Counted from the stretch's first letter, positions 54,986 through 63,660 are shown. The stretch is 64,000 nt of DNA from Arthrobacter alkaliphilus (GCF_021483235.1 NZ_JAKEEC010000010.1:54726-118725); one strand, 5' to 3'. The notes: a model not told the origin generated them from the sequence alone. Translations and numbers: made by a program.

Positions 54986-55035
54986 ATCTGCTGATTTAGT
55001 GTCCTTGCTTTGGCATGGACGCTCGCCGACCTTGG
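54986..55035 (+). other. Right attachment site (attR)
   Basis: The 24-base P arm (54986-55009, beginning ATCTGCT), the central TT at 55010-55011, then comM sequence GGCATGGACG. Seventeen of 24 positions of the P arm match the inverted P' arm at attL. Placing the core at the TT gives back a continuous comM frame (CGC TTG GCA TGG), and this choice of a two-base core is well supported. Confidence 0.85.
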
Positions 55036-55109
55036 GACACCGGGACCAGCCCGGCAGCGACGACATTGGGCAAGCGCTCGGCTTGCGGCAGGCGGTTGCT
55101 GCCGCATGA
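55012..55109 (+). pseudogene. comM: Displaced 3' end of comM
   Basis: The first part reads A-W-T-L-A-D-L, the conserved ComM end. The last part, in another frame, reads GHRDQPGSDDIGQALGLR and ends with QAVAAA and TGA at 55107-55109. The two frames join if one G of the GGG at 55034-55036 is removed, so there is a single-base insertion (or sequencing error). The fragment has no start codon of its own and would not be translated. Confidence 0.8.
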
Positions 55110-55120
55110 AAGGACACTCC

Positions 55121-56347
55121 ATGACTAAACATTGCCAACCGTTCACTACGGACGCGCCGGAACGGAAAAGGGAGCGAATGGCCCGCGCGGCACTGTCGCG
55201 GTTGATGGAGCCGCAGGATGCTGCCGGGCTGGCGCTGGTTCAAGCAGCAGGGGCCATTGACGGTCTCAGAGTTGCGACCGGCGAGATTGCAGCAGGGCCG
55301 GGTCTTGGGCAGGAGGTGGCCTCCCTGCTGGTGGACAGCGGGCTTTCTGCCACCGGGGCTGAATTGGCTGCGGCGTTACGCCGGTGGGCGCCAAGGATCA
55401 AGTACCTGGCCCCGGAACGGGACCTCGCCACCGTGCACCGCCTTGGTGGCCGCATGATCATTCCGGACGACCCGGCCTGGCCAGCGCAGATGACTGATCT
55501 CGGCCTGCACGAGCCGTTGTGTTTGTGGTCGCGCGGACATGAATTGGACTTTCCACCCGCTCGGCGGGTCGTGGCCCTTGTCGGCTCACGGGACAGCACG
55601 AGCTACGGCGCCTCGGTAACGGGCGACTTCGCCTACGGCCTCGGCCAGCGCGGCTACACCGTCGTCTCGGGCGGCGCGTACGGGGTGGATGCCCATGCGC
55701 ATCGCGGTGCCTTGGCCGGGGGCACCATAGACATGCCGACCATCGCTGTCATGGCCGGGGGAGTGGACAGGTACTACCCCTCCGGGAACGAGGATTTGCT
55801 TCGTGCGGTGGCAAACCAGGGGGCGGTCATCGCAGAGGTTCCGCCGGGCTCTGCGCCCACGCGCTACCGGTTCCTCCAACGCAACAGGATCATCGCAGCA
55901 TTGGCGGCTGTCACCGTTGTGGTTGAGGCCCGCTGGCGTTCGGGCGCGCTCAATACCGCACACCACGCCGAATCCATCGGCAGGACCGTCGCAGCCGTTC
56001 CCGGCTCCATTCACTCCGCCAACTCCGCGGGCTGTCACCGGCTTCTGCGGGACGGCGCCGCCGTGTGCGTCACCGACGTCGGCGAGATCGCTGAACTGGC
56101 CGGAACGAGCGGCGAGGGGCTCGTCGGCGACAAGGACGGGGCCGCCTCGGACCACGACGGACTCACTCTTGAGGACCTGATCCTGCTGGATGCCCTGCCC
56201 GTCCGTTCAACCAGCTCGGTAGAGAAGCTCGCGGTCGTGGCAGGGCTCAGCCCCGAATCCGTCAGGGCCGGGCTCGGACGCCTGGGCCTGTTGGGTTTGG
56301 CGGTCTCAGTGAGCGGCGCGTGGAAAAGATCGAAGAAACAGGACTAA
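55121..56347 (+). CDS. dprA: DNA-processing protein DprA
   Basis: Binds incoming single-stranded DNA and loads RecA in transformation. The 408 residues start at ATG 11 bases after the comM stop; the frame is open back to the element, but the upstream part is comM DNA. The Rossmann-like motif VALVGSRDSTSYG lies near residue 150 and GGAYGVDAHAHRGAL near residue 185. The C-terminal winged helix (residues 340-408) is present. It forms the actinobacterial comM-dprA pair, now split. Confidence 0.93.
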   Translation: MTKHCQPFTTDAPERKRERMARAALSRLMEPQDAAGLALVQAAGAIDGLRVATGEIAAGPGLGQEVASLLVDSGLSATGAELAAALRRWAPRIKYLAPERDLATVHRLGGRMIIPDDPAWPAQMTDLGLHEPLCLWSRGHELDFPPARRVVALVGSRDSTSYGASVTGDFAYGLGQRGYTVVSGGAYGVDAHAHRGALAGGTIDMPTIAVMAGGVDRYYPSGNEDLLRAVANQGAVIAEVPPGSAPTRYRFLQRNRIIAALAAVTVVVEARWRSGALNTAHHAESIGRTVAAVPGSIHSANSAGCHRLLRDGAAVCVTDVGEIAELAGTSGEGLVGDKDGAASDHDGLTLEDLILLDALPVRSTSSVEKLAVVAGLSPESVRAGLGRLGLLGLAVSVSGAWKRSKKQD

Positions 56348-56483
56348 ATCATTGGTAGTCGACTATCAGTTAGCGCCAAGTTTGCGTAGGGTCGTTTGCA
56401 TAGGGTCGATCGGGCACCATAGGGACCGTCCCTTCTGTGGATAGTCGCCCTGGACCCGTCCATCGAGAAGGGATGATGTGCAT

Positions 56484-56675
56484 ATGACGAAGTCGACGGC
56501 GCAGCCCGCGAGGTTCGTGATCGGACAACAAATCGGTCTCCTTCTGATCGCCGGGGCCGTCCTGTTCGTCCAAGGCGGCCATGTCCCGGTATGGCTTTGG
56601 GTGCTCTTCGCGGTCTGGCAAGGCTTGCTGCTGTGGCTGTACTACAGGATGTACAAGTCCATACGTCAACGGTGA
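56484..56675 (+). CDS. Small membrane protein
   Basis: 63 residues from ATG (or GTG two codons earlier). Two hydrophobic segments (IGQQIGLLLIAGAVLFVQGG and VWLWVLFAVWQGLLLWLYY) predict a hairpin membrane protein with a basic C-terminus, KSIRQR. Family unknown. It lies between dprA and xerC, a position that often holds unannotated genes. Confidence 0.6.
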   Translation: MTKSTAQPARFVIGQQIGLLLIAGAVLFVQGGHVPVWLWVLFAVWQGLLLWLYYRMYKSIRQR

Positions 56676-56796
56676 CGATGGCCAGGATCGTGCCAGCCGA
56701 AACGCCACCAGTCGTGAGGGACGAAACGCCACCAGCCGTGTCGGCCGGAACGTGGCGATGCCGGCCGCTCGGCCTCGCGGCTGGCACAGTGGAAGG

Positions 56797-57723
56797 GTGC
56801 AGGACAATCCGCTCCCCGAAGCATTCAGCCGGACCATTCAGGACTTCCGGCGCTACCTCGAAAGCGAACGGGCCAGGTCGGCCCATACTGTGAGGGCATA
56901 CATCGCCGACGTCGAGAGCCTGCTGCGCTTCGCTGCCGCGGAGGGCGTAGGACAGCTCGCAGATCTGGAGCTCGGCACCCTCCGCCGTTGGCTGGGGGCA
57001 CAAAGCGAATCCGGCCGGTCCAGGGCAACGCTCGCGCGGCACGCCGCGACGGCCCGCGCATTCACGTCCTGGGCGCTGCGGGAAGAACTCATCGCGTCGG
57101 ACCCGGCGATCCGTCTTCAAGCCCCCAAGCGGGACCACACACTCCCTGGAGTACTTCACCAACAGCAGGTGGCCAGGATCTTCGACAGCCTGTCCGAGGC
57201 AGCAAAGGATGGTTCGCCGATGCCGTTGCGAAACCGCGCCGTCGTCGAACTGCTTTATGCAACAGGGATCCGCGTCGGCGAGCTTGCCGGCCTGGACATC
57301 GATGACCTCGATCAGGACCGCCGCACCCTGCGTGTGCTCGGCAAGGGCAATAAGGAGCGGACCGTTCCGTACGGCGCTCCGGCTGCGCTCGCCGTCGACG
57401 ACTGGCTTCGCCGGGGGCGCCCACGCGTGGTGACCGAGCGAAGCGGTCCGGCGCTCTTCCTGAGCTCAAGGGGCAACCGGATCGACCAGCGCCAGGCTCG
57501 GAGCGTGGTCAACGATCTCCTGACGGCCTTGGGGGACACCGCGGCGACAGGACCCCATGCATTGCGCCACACAGCTGCCACCCATTTGCTCGACGGCGGG
57601 GCCGACCTCCGTGCGGTGCAGGAAATTCTTGGTCACAGCAGCCTCGCAACAACCCAGATTTACACCCATGTCTCCGTCGATCGGCTGCGCAAAAGCTATC
57701 AACAAGCCCATCCCCGCGCCTAG
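56797..57723 (+). CDS. xerC: Tyrosine recombinase XerC
   Basis: Resolves chromosome dimers at dif with XerD. The 308 residues start at GTG after GGAAGG. The catalytic set is complete: Arg159 (in IRVGEL), His254 and Arg257 (HALRH), His280 (GHSSL), Tyr289 (TQIYTHV). The N-terminal SAM-like domain occupies residues 10-100. It is the host enzyme: the order dprA-xerC is conserved, and it is not part of the comM element. Confidence 0.92.
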   Translation: MQDNPLPEAFSRTIQDFRRYLESERARSAHTVRAYIADVESLLRFAAAEGVGQLADLELGTLRRWLGAQSESGRSRATLARHAATARAFTSWALREELIASDPAIRLQAPKRDHTLPGVLHQQQVARIFDSLSEAAKDGSPMPLRNRAVVELLYATGIRVGELAGLDIDDLDQDRRTLRVLGKGNKERTVPYGAPAALAVDDWLRRGRPRVVTERSGPALFLSSRGNRIDQRQARSVVNDLLTALGDTAATGPHALRHTAATHLLDGGADLRAVQEILGHSSLATTQIYTHVSVDRLRKSYQQAHPRA

Positions 57724-57979
57724 GGATCCGGAAACAATACACCACTTCGAAGGGCCCGAACGAGGAAATCCATCCGTCCATGAATCGCACTGGCGTAATT
57801 CCGGTCCGTACGGCAAAATGAAAGCATTGCGGGGAAACTTTCAACCAAGACTTGAATGTTCTTCCCGCGCGGAAAATCATAGATAGGCAGGGAGGCCGGA
57901 ACAGCGCGTCACGGCGCAGCACTATTTCATCCAGGCGGAGGTCGTTGGGGAAGACGTACCTACAGCTATGGAGGATGGA

Positions 57980-58483
57980 ATGTCTGTTGCAATAACCCGC
58001 GGTGTCCTGTTCGTGCATTCGGCCCCTACTGCGTTGTGCCCTCACGTTGAGTGGGCCATCGGATCGGTCGTTGACAAGCGGACCGATCTTGAGTGGACCC
58101 CCCAACCTGCCGCGCCCGGAATGTTCCGTGCCGAGCTCTCTTGGGCGGGAGTCCCCGGGACGGGCGCCCAGCTGGCGTCGGCACTGCGAGGGTGGGCACA
58201 CCTTCGCTACGAAGTGACCGAGGAGCCGAGCCAAGGCGTGGACGGCGGGCGCTGGTCGCACACGCCGGAGCTGGGTATCTTCCATGCCGTCACCGATGTC
58301 CACGGCAACATCATGGTGACAGAGGACCGTATCCGGTACGCCTACGAGGCAGCGGCCGGTGATCCTGCCGCTGTTTACCATGAGCTTTCCTTGGCGCTCG
58401 GCGAGGCCTGGGACGAAGAACTCGAGCCGTTCCGGCATGCCGCCGAGGGCGCTCCCGTGCGCTGGCTCCACCAGGTCGGTTAG
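57980..58483 (+). CDS. DUF3145 family protein
   Basis: 167 residues from the ATG giving MSVAITRGVLFVHSAPTALC, the highly conserved actinobacterial N-terminus; an ATG four codons earlier is possible. The function is unknown. The 256-base region before it has a possible promoter (TTGAAT-N18-ATCATA near 57852) and no other gene. A strong terminator follows. Confidence 0.88.
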   Translation: MSVAITRGVLFVHSAPTALCPHVEWAIGSVVDKRTDLEWTPQPAAPGMFRAELSWAGVPGTGAQLASALRGWAHLRYEVTEEPSQGVDGGRWSHTPELGIFHAVTDVHGNIMVTEDRIRYAYEAAAGDPAAVYHELSLALGEAWDEELEPFRHAAEGAPVRWLHQVG

Positions 58484-58550
58484 GGGACGCCGGCCCGGCT
58501 AGCGGACGCCAGCCGGCAAGGGAAAACCCCAAGACCGTTTCTCCATAGCA

Positions 58551-58586
58551 AAGAGGAGGGCCCCACCGCGGTGGGGCCCTCCTCTT
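58551..58586. terminator. Bidirectional terminator between DUF3145 and fabF
   Basis: Perfect 17 bp arms, AAGAGGAGGGCCCCACC and GGTGGGGCCCTCCTCTT, around a 2-base loop, between converging genes. A/T at the outer ends provides short T-runs on each strand. Confidence 0.88.
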
Positions 58587-58609
58587 GTGCCTCGAGGTCG
58601 CTGCGACTG

Positions 58610-59845
58610 TCAGACGCTGCGGACGGCGATGACGGCGTTGTGGCCGCCGAAGCCGAAGGAGTTGCTCAGTGCGACGATGTCACCGGCAGGCAAAGAGCGT
58701 GCGGAAGTGACGACGTCGAGCGGGATCTCCGGATCCTGGTTCTCAAGGTTGATGGTCAACGGAGCCTGGCGCTCGTACACGGCAAGAACCGTCAGTACGG
58801 CTTCCACGGCCCCGGAGGCACCCAGCAAGTGGCCCATCTGCGACTTGGTGGCGGAGACCGCCACATTGTCGACCTGGGCGCCCAGCGCGGCACGGAGCGC
58901 CGTGTACTCGGGCTTGTCGCCGACGGGCGTCGAGGTGGCGTGGGCGTTGACGTGAACCACGTCTTCGGCCTGGATGCGTCCGTCGAACATGGCGGCCTTC
59001 AAAGCCCTGGTTGCACCCAGGCCTTCGGGGTCCGGCGCCGTGATGTGGTAGGCGTCAGCCGTGACCGAGGTACCAGCGAGCTCGGCGTAGATCCGCGCTC
59101 CACGGGCGATTGCGTGCTCTTCGGCCTCAAGGACCAAGGCGCCGGCGCCTTCACCCATGACGAAGCCGTCGCGGTCGCGGTCGTACGGCCGAGAAGCGTG
59201 CTCTGGATCGTCATTGCGGCGGGAGAGGGCCTGCATCGAGGAAAACGCGGCGAGCGGCATCGGGTGGATGGCGGCTTCGGCGCCGCCGCAGACGACGACG
59301 TCGGCCTTTCCCGAGCGGATGAGGTCCAGGCCGAGGTGCATCGCTTCGGTGCCCGATGCGCAAGCAGAAACCGGGGTGTGCGCACCGGCGCGGGCACCAA
59401 GGTCAAGGCTGACAGCGGCGGCGACGCCGTTAGGCATGAGCATGGGGACCGTCATGGGAAGGACGCGGCGGGGGCCCTTCTCCTTCAGGGTGTCCCAAGC
59501 GTCGAGGAGCGTCCAGACACCGCCAATGCCGGTGGCGAATGCCACAGCGAGCCGGTCGTGGTCGATTTCGGTGAGACCGGAGTCTGCCCATGCCTCGCGC
59601 GCGGCGATGACGCCGAACTGGGTGGAGGGGTCCATGCGCTTAGCTTCAACACGGCTCAGGACCTCGAGGGCCGGCGTCGAGCACCGGGCGGCAAAGTGGA
59701 CCGGAAGGTCATACTTGGCGACCCACTCATCCTCGAGTGTGTGGGCACCGGAGACCCCTTTGAGCGCGTTCTTCCACATCGTGGGGACGTCGCCGCCGAT
59801 GGGCGTTGTGGCGCCCAGACCGGTAATCACTACTTTGCGTGCCAT
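58610..59845 (-). CDS. fabF: 3-oxoacyl-[acyl-carrier-protein] synthase II
   Basis: Elongating condensing enzyme of fatty-acid synthesis. The 411 residues have the Cys-His-His triad: Cys162 (SACASG), His302 (NAHATST) and His339 (KSQMGH). The ATG at 59845 gives MARKVVITGLG; an upstream extension of 15 codons is not family-like. It is the last gene of the fabD-fabH-acpP-fabF set, separated from acpP by a hairpin. Confidence 0.96.
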   Translation of the reverse strand: MARKVVITGLGATTPIGGDVPTMWKNALKGVSGAHTLEDEWVAKYDLPVHFAARCSTPALEVLSRVEAKRMDPSTQFGVIAAREAWADSGLTEIDHDRLAVAFATGIGGVWTLLDAWDTLKEKGPRRVLPMTVPMLMPNGVAAAVSLDLGARAGAHTPVSACASGTEAMHLGLDLIRSGKADVVVCGGAEAAIHPMPLAAFSSMQALSRRNDDPEHASRPYDRDRDGFVMGEGAGALVLEAEEHAIARGARIYAELAGTSVTADAYHITAPDPEGLGATRALKAAMFDGRIQAEDVVHVNAHATSTPVGDKPEYTALRAALGAQVDNVAVSATKSQMGHLLGASGAVEAVLTVLAVYERQAPLTINLENQDPEIPLDVVTSARSLPAGDIVALSNSFGFGGHNAVIAVRSV

Positions 59846-59926
59846 GAGATCACTCTCTGTCGGACCAGCCGACCCGCGTGGTGTTCTCACTGGGGCGGCG
59901 GGAAAAAACTCTGGGAGATATAGCAG

Positions 59927-59974
59927 CTGTGCCGGGCTTCGGATGCAACAGGGCGCACCCGAAGCCCGGCACAG
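59927..59974 (-). terminator. Intercistronic hairpin between acpP and fabF
   Basis: Perfect 16 bp arms (CTGTGCCGGGCTTCGG and CCGAAGCCCGGCACAG) around a 16-base loop, 11 bases beyond the acpP stop and before fabF. The T-run (on the reverse strand) is not adjacent. It may limit read-through so that acpP is more abundant than fabF. Confidence 0.65.
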
Positions 59975-59985
59975 TGGAGGCCGGA

Positions 59986-60231
59986 CTAGGCCTGTGCGTT
60001 CGAGATGAAGTTGACGGCGTCGCCGACGGTCTTGAGGTTCTTGACCTCTTCGTCCGGAATGCGCACGCCGAACTTCTCTTCAGCGTTGACGACGATGGTC
60101 ATCATGGAGATGGAGTCGATGTCCAGGTCCTCGGTGAAGGACTTGTCCATTTCCACGGCTTCGGTGGCGAGGCCGGTCTCTTCATTCACGATTTCAGCCA
60201 GGCCGGCCAGGATTTCTTCGTTGCTAGCCAT
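59986..60231 (-). CDS. acpP: Acyl carrier protein
   Basis: 81-residue acidic protein. The phosphopantetheine-attachment Ser40 is in the DIDSIS motif, here Asp-Ser-Ile instead of the common Asp-Ser-Leu. It carries the growing fatty acid. fabH is 108 bases upstream and fabF downstream. Confidence 0.97.
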   Translation of the reverse strand: MASNEEILAGLAEIVNEETGLATEAVEMDKSFTEDLDIDSISMMTIVVNAEEKFGVRIPDEEVKNLKTVGDAVNFISNAQA

Positions 60232-60339
60232 AGTTGGCTCCTTTTCTTGTTGGGCCGGCTATTGCCGGAAATGGGGGCAAACCGCGGATACGGCTTGTTT
60301 CAAAGCACTATTCAATTGGAAGTTAAGCGCAGTCCGAAA

Positions 60340-61401
60340 CTACGGAAGAACGATTACCTGGGCGCCAAAGACAAGTCCGGCACCGAAGCCGATCTGCAAG
60401 GCAAGGCCACCGCTGAGCTCCGGGTTCTCCTTGAGGAGCCGGTGCGTGGCCAGCGGGATCGAGGCGGCGGAAGTGTTTCCGGCATCAGCGATGTCCCGGG
60501 CGACCATCACGGTTTCGGGAAGTTTGAGCTTCTTGACCATCTCATCGATGATCCGCATGTTCGCCTGGTGGGGGACAAACGCCGCGAGGTCCGTTGCTTC
60601 GATCCCTGCTGCGTCAAGGGCTTGCTGGGCAACTTTCGCCATTTCCCAGACGGCCCAGCGGAACACCGTCTGGCCGTCCTGACGGAGCGTGGGCCAGACG
60701 TCCTGCGCTGCGGAAATAATGGCCTGATCATCGGATTCATCCGAGTGGCGGGCAGTTTCGCCAAGGTTGCGGACTTCGTCGAGGGAATGCGTCATGCCGA
60801 TCGCGTTCCACTTGCTGCCATCGGATCCCCAGACGGACGGGGCAATGCCGGGCGTCTCGGACGGGCCGATCACAACAGCCCCGGCGCCGTCGCCGAGAAG
60901 GAAGGAAATGGTGCGCTCGTGGTTGTCGATGACGTCCGACAGCTTTTCGGCGCCGACCACCAGGACGTATTCAGCCGCGCCTGAGCGGACCAAGGAATCG
61001 CCCTGGGCAATGCCGTAGCAGTAGCCCGCGCATGCGGCGGAAATGTCGAAGGCGGGTGCCGGGGTGGCGCCCAAACGGTCGGTGAGTGCGGCAGCCGCCG
61101 ACGGAGTGGCATACGGGTGCGTGACAGTGGAGACGATAACCGCACCGAGCTGGGAAGCCTCAATGCCGGCCTGCTCGAGCGCCTCGCGGGCAGCTCCTTC
61201 GGCCATGTCGATGACGCTGACGTCGGCGGCGGCGCGGTGACGGGTCACGATACCCGTGCGCTGCCGGATCCATTCGTCTGAGGAGTCGATCCACTGGCAC
61301 ACGTCGTCATTGGTGACCATGATGTCGGGGCGGTACGCCCCGATGCCGATAACGCGTGAGTATGCGTTCGTGGGCGCCTGCTTGAGTACGGGGGCGCTCA
61401 T
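60340..61401 (-). CDS. fabH: 3-oxoacyl-[acyl-carrier-protein] synthase III
   Basis: Starts fatty-acid synthesis by condensing acyl-CoA with malonyl-ACP; in actinobacteria branched starters are preferred. The 353 residues contain Cys124 (SAACAGY), His276 (PHQANMRI) and Asn307 (DAGNTSAAS). The ATG overlaps the fabD stop by four bases. Confidence 0.96.
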   Translation of the reverse strand: MSAPVLKQAPTNAYSRVIGIGAYRPDIMVTNDDVCQWIDSSDEWIRQRTGIVTRHRAAADVSVIDMAEGAAREALEQAGIEASQLGAVIVSTVTHPYATPSAAAALTDRLGATPAPAFDISAACAGYCYGIAQGDSLVRSGAAEYVLVVGAEKLSDVIDNHERTISFLLGDGAGAVVIGPSETPGIAPSVWGSDGSKWNAIGMTHSLDEVRNLGETARHSDESDDQAIISAAQDVWPTLRQDGQTVFRWAVWEMAKVAQQALDAAGIEATDLAAFVPHQANMRIIDEMVKKLKLPETVMVARDIADAGNTSAASIPLATHRLLKENPELSGGLALQIGFGAGLVFGAQVIVLP

Positions 61402-62327
61402 GCGTCTCCCTCCAATTCCGCGAAGAGTGCGAGTGCGGCGGACAAATCATCCGGCGTCTTGACAGCAACAGTCTTCACGCCCGGCATGCCGCGCTTGGCG
61501 AGGCCTGCCAGGGTGCCGGCCGGTGCCAGTTCGATAAGGCCCGTGACTCCGCGCTGTACCAGGTTCTCCATGCAGAGATCCCAGCGAACCGGGCGCGAAA
61601 CCTGGGCGATCAGGCTTTCGAGGGCGGCGCCGCCGTCGGTGACTTCCTGGCCGTCGAAGTTCGAGAGCAGGGGAACCGTGGGAGCCTGCGGCTTGAGGGA
61701 GGGCCGCAGTGCTTCGAGCGCACTCACGGCCGGAGCCATGTGGGAGGTGTGGAATGCTCCGACCACCTTCAGCGGGATAACCCTTGCTTTGGCCGGGGGG
61801 TTTTCAGCAAGTGCCTTGAGCTGTTCGAACGTGCCCGCCGCGACGGTCTGGCCGGCGCCGTTGACATTCGCGGGCGTTGCGCCCGCGGCTTCAATGGCGG
61901 AGAGCACCTCGGCGGGATCACCGCCGACGACGGCACTCATGCCGGTGGGGGTGACGGCGGCGGCAGCGGCCATGCTGTTGGCACGCTCCCGGACGAACGT
62001 CATGGCTTCTTCTTCGCTCAGGACGCCCGCAAGCGCCGAGGCCGTGATTTCCCCGACCGAGTGCCCGGCAAGCACGATCGGAAGCGTGCTGAGTTCGACG
62101 TCGAACAGCGATTTCGCTGCTACGAGCCCCGCGGCGACAATCAAGGGCTGCGCGACGGCGGTGTCCTTGATGGTTTCTTCGTCCGAGGTGGTGCCGTGGG
62201 CCTTGAGGTCGATGCCTGCGATTTCGCTCAGGGAGGCCAGATGGCCTTCTACGGAAGGAAGCTCCAGCCAAGGGGCCAAAAATCCGGGGGTCTGGGAGCC
62301 CTGTCCAGGGCAGACGATTGCAAGCAC
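61398..62327 (-). CDS. fabD: Malonyl CoA-acyl carrier protein transacylase
   Basis: Loads malonate onto ACP. The 309 residues have GQGSQ at 8-12, the catalytic Ser90 in GHSVGE and the His in FHTSHM near residue 198. It heads the fab genes and follows the regulator gene, 88 bases away. Confidence 0.96.
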   Translation of the reverse strand: MLAIVCPGQGSQTPGFLAPWLELPSVEGHLASLSEIAGIDLKAHGTTSDEETIKDTAVAQPLIVAAGLVAAKSLFDVELSTLPIVLAGHSVGEITASALAGVLSEEEAMTFVRERANSMAAAAAVTPTGMSAVVGGDPAEVLSAIEAAGATPANVNGAGQTVAAGTFEQLKALAENPPAKARVIPLKVVGAFHTSHMAPAVSALEALRPSLKPQAPTVPLLSNFDGQEVTDGGAALESLIAQVSRPVRWDLCMENLVQRGVTGLIELAPAGTLAGLAKRGMPGVKTVAVKTPDDLSAALALFAELEGDA

Positions 62328-62415
62328 GTAACCAGCTTTCCAAATTGCCGCGTGAACTACTGGTGTTTGCGTGCACCAAGCTCACTGGGTCAGTTTGTAG
62401 GAAGTCTACAACGGT

Positions 62416-63660
62416 TCAACCCGCGGATCGGGCACCGTGACGCTCCGACGTCGCCTTTGGCTGGGCCGAAAGCCTGCCCACAACCAAAGCGGTTTGGAGC
62501 ACGAAAGCCTCGCGCGGGAGGAGCGGATCCCACCCTGTGACGTCGCAGACGCGCTTGAGACGATACCGCACGGTGTTCGCGTGGACGAACAGCTCACGGG
62601 CAGTTGCCTCAAGCGAATGGCCGAGTTCCAAGTAGGTGCCGAGGGTCTCAACCAGGCCGTTGGAAGCGGCCAGCAGCGGCCGGTAGATGTTCTTGATGAG
62701 GGATCGGCGGGCCGCGTCGTCGCCCGAGACCACCCTTTCCGGGAGGAGATCGTCCGCGGCTACCGGTCTCGGTGCCGAAGGCCAGGCCTTGGCAGCGGTG
62801 AGCCCGGCAAAGGCAGCTTGGGCGGAGCTGCTTGCCTCCAGCAGGGAGCTGGCCTCGGGTCCGTACACCACGGCTCCCGGGGCGAATAGTTCGCTGAGCT
62901 TCAGGTACGCGGTGTCGCGGTCTTGCACGCCGCCGAGGATCAGGATGAGGCGGTCTCCCTGGATCCCAACCAGGGCGTCCTCCGCGTAGCGTCCGGCGGT
63001 CCGGCGCAATTCGCTCACGTAGCTTGCGCTTGGTTCCGACGGCGAGTTGCCCACCATCACGGTGAAGCGCTCCTGGGCCTTCCAGCCGAGGGCAGCGATG
63101 CGGGAACGAAGTGCGTCGGTATTCTCGCCACGGAGAATGGCGTCCACAATCAGGGCTTCGAGCCTGGTGTCCCAGGAACCGCGGGACTCGGCGGCGCGTG
63201 CATAGACGTCCGCGGCGGCGAATGCCACTTCCCGCGAATAGCGCAGTACTGCTTCGCGCAAAGAGGGCTGGTCGGCTTCGGGTGCGATCACCGGGACCTG
63301 GTCCTCCACCACTTCGACGACGATCCGGATCAGCTGGAGGGCCTTTTGCAGGCTGATCGAGCGGGTTAGCTCAGTAGGGGCATTCCCGAAGACGTCCGTC
63401 AGGATCCACGACGGCGAGCTCGGGCGCTCGTACCATGTCACGAAGGCAGCGATGCCGTTTTGGGCAACGAGGCCCAGGGCTGAACGCTCGTCCGAGCTTA
63501 GCCGGCTGTACCAAGGCAACGATTTCTCTAGCTTGCGCATCGTGGTAGTGGATAGTTGCCCGACATTGGCGCGGAGCCTTTTGAGCGTCTCGGCCTTTTC
63601 CGGTGTTACCGTGCGCGCGGCCGCCTTGCGTTTAGCGGGGATTTGAGTCGGCTCTGCCAT
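62416..63660 (-). CDS. fasR: PucR-family regulator of fatty-acid synthesis (FasR-like)
   Basis: 414 residues from the ATG giving MAEPTQIP; an ATG 12 codons earlier is also in frame. The C-terminal PucR-type helix-turn-helix is near residues 355-385 (YLELGHSLEATARELFVHANTVRYRLKRV). In Streptomyces, FasR next to fabD activates the fabD-fabH-acpP-fabF operon; the same neighbours, including aceE, are seen here. The regulatory ligand is not visible from sequence. Confidence 0.85.
   Translation of the reverse strand: MAEPTQIPAKRKAAARTVTPEKAETLKRLRANVGQLSTTTMRKLEKSLPWYSRLSSDERSALGLVAQNGIAAFVTWYERPSSPSWILTDVFGNAPTELTRSISLQKALQLIRIVVEVVEDQVPVIAPEADQPSLREAVLRYSREVAFAAADVYARAAESRGSWDTRLEALIVDAILRGENTDALRSRIAALGWKAQERFTVMVGNSPSEPSASYVSELRRTAGRYAEDALVGIQGDRLILILGGVQDRDTAYLKLSELFAPGAVVYGPEASSLLEASSSAQAAFAGLTAAKAWPSAPRPVAADDLLPERVVSGDDAARRSLIKNIYRPLLAASNGLVETLGTYLELGHSLEATARELFVHANTVRYRLKRVCDVTGWDPLLPREAFVLQTALVVGRLSAQPKATSERHGARSAG

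Larger units (their letters stand above)
46143..55011 (+). mobile_element. Integrated satellite-like element in comM (8.87 kb)
   Basis: The element interrupts comM. The left end is bounded by the truncated comM and the right end by the comM remainder just ahead of dprA. Gene content: serine integrase, a cluster of small phage-type genes, a DnaD-like protein, HK97-fold capsid, two small partner genes, then four cargo genes. The DNA is visibly more A/T-rich than the flanking chromosome. No portal, terminase large subunit, protease, tail or lysis gene is seen. By size and content it resembles the phiRv1 family of small prophages in mycobacteria (integrase plus capsid), without implying descent. 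Confidence 0.9.

Noticed and set aside
55010..56347. A long open frame that would fuse AWTLADL sequence to DprA
   Set aside because: The upstream part is the comM remnant read in a shifted frame; no start codon of its own or ribosome binding site lies before it. DprA homology starts after the ATG at 55121.
56797..57723. XerC as the integrase of the element
   Set aside because: It lies outside attR, in the conserved dprA-xerC order, with all features of host XerC. The element has its own serine integrase.
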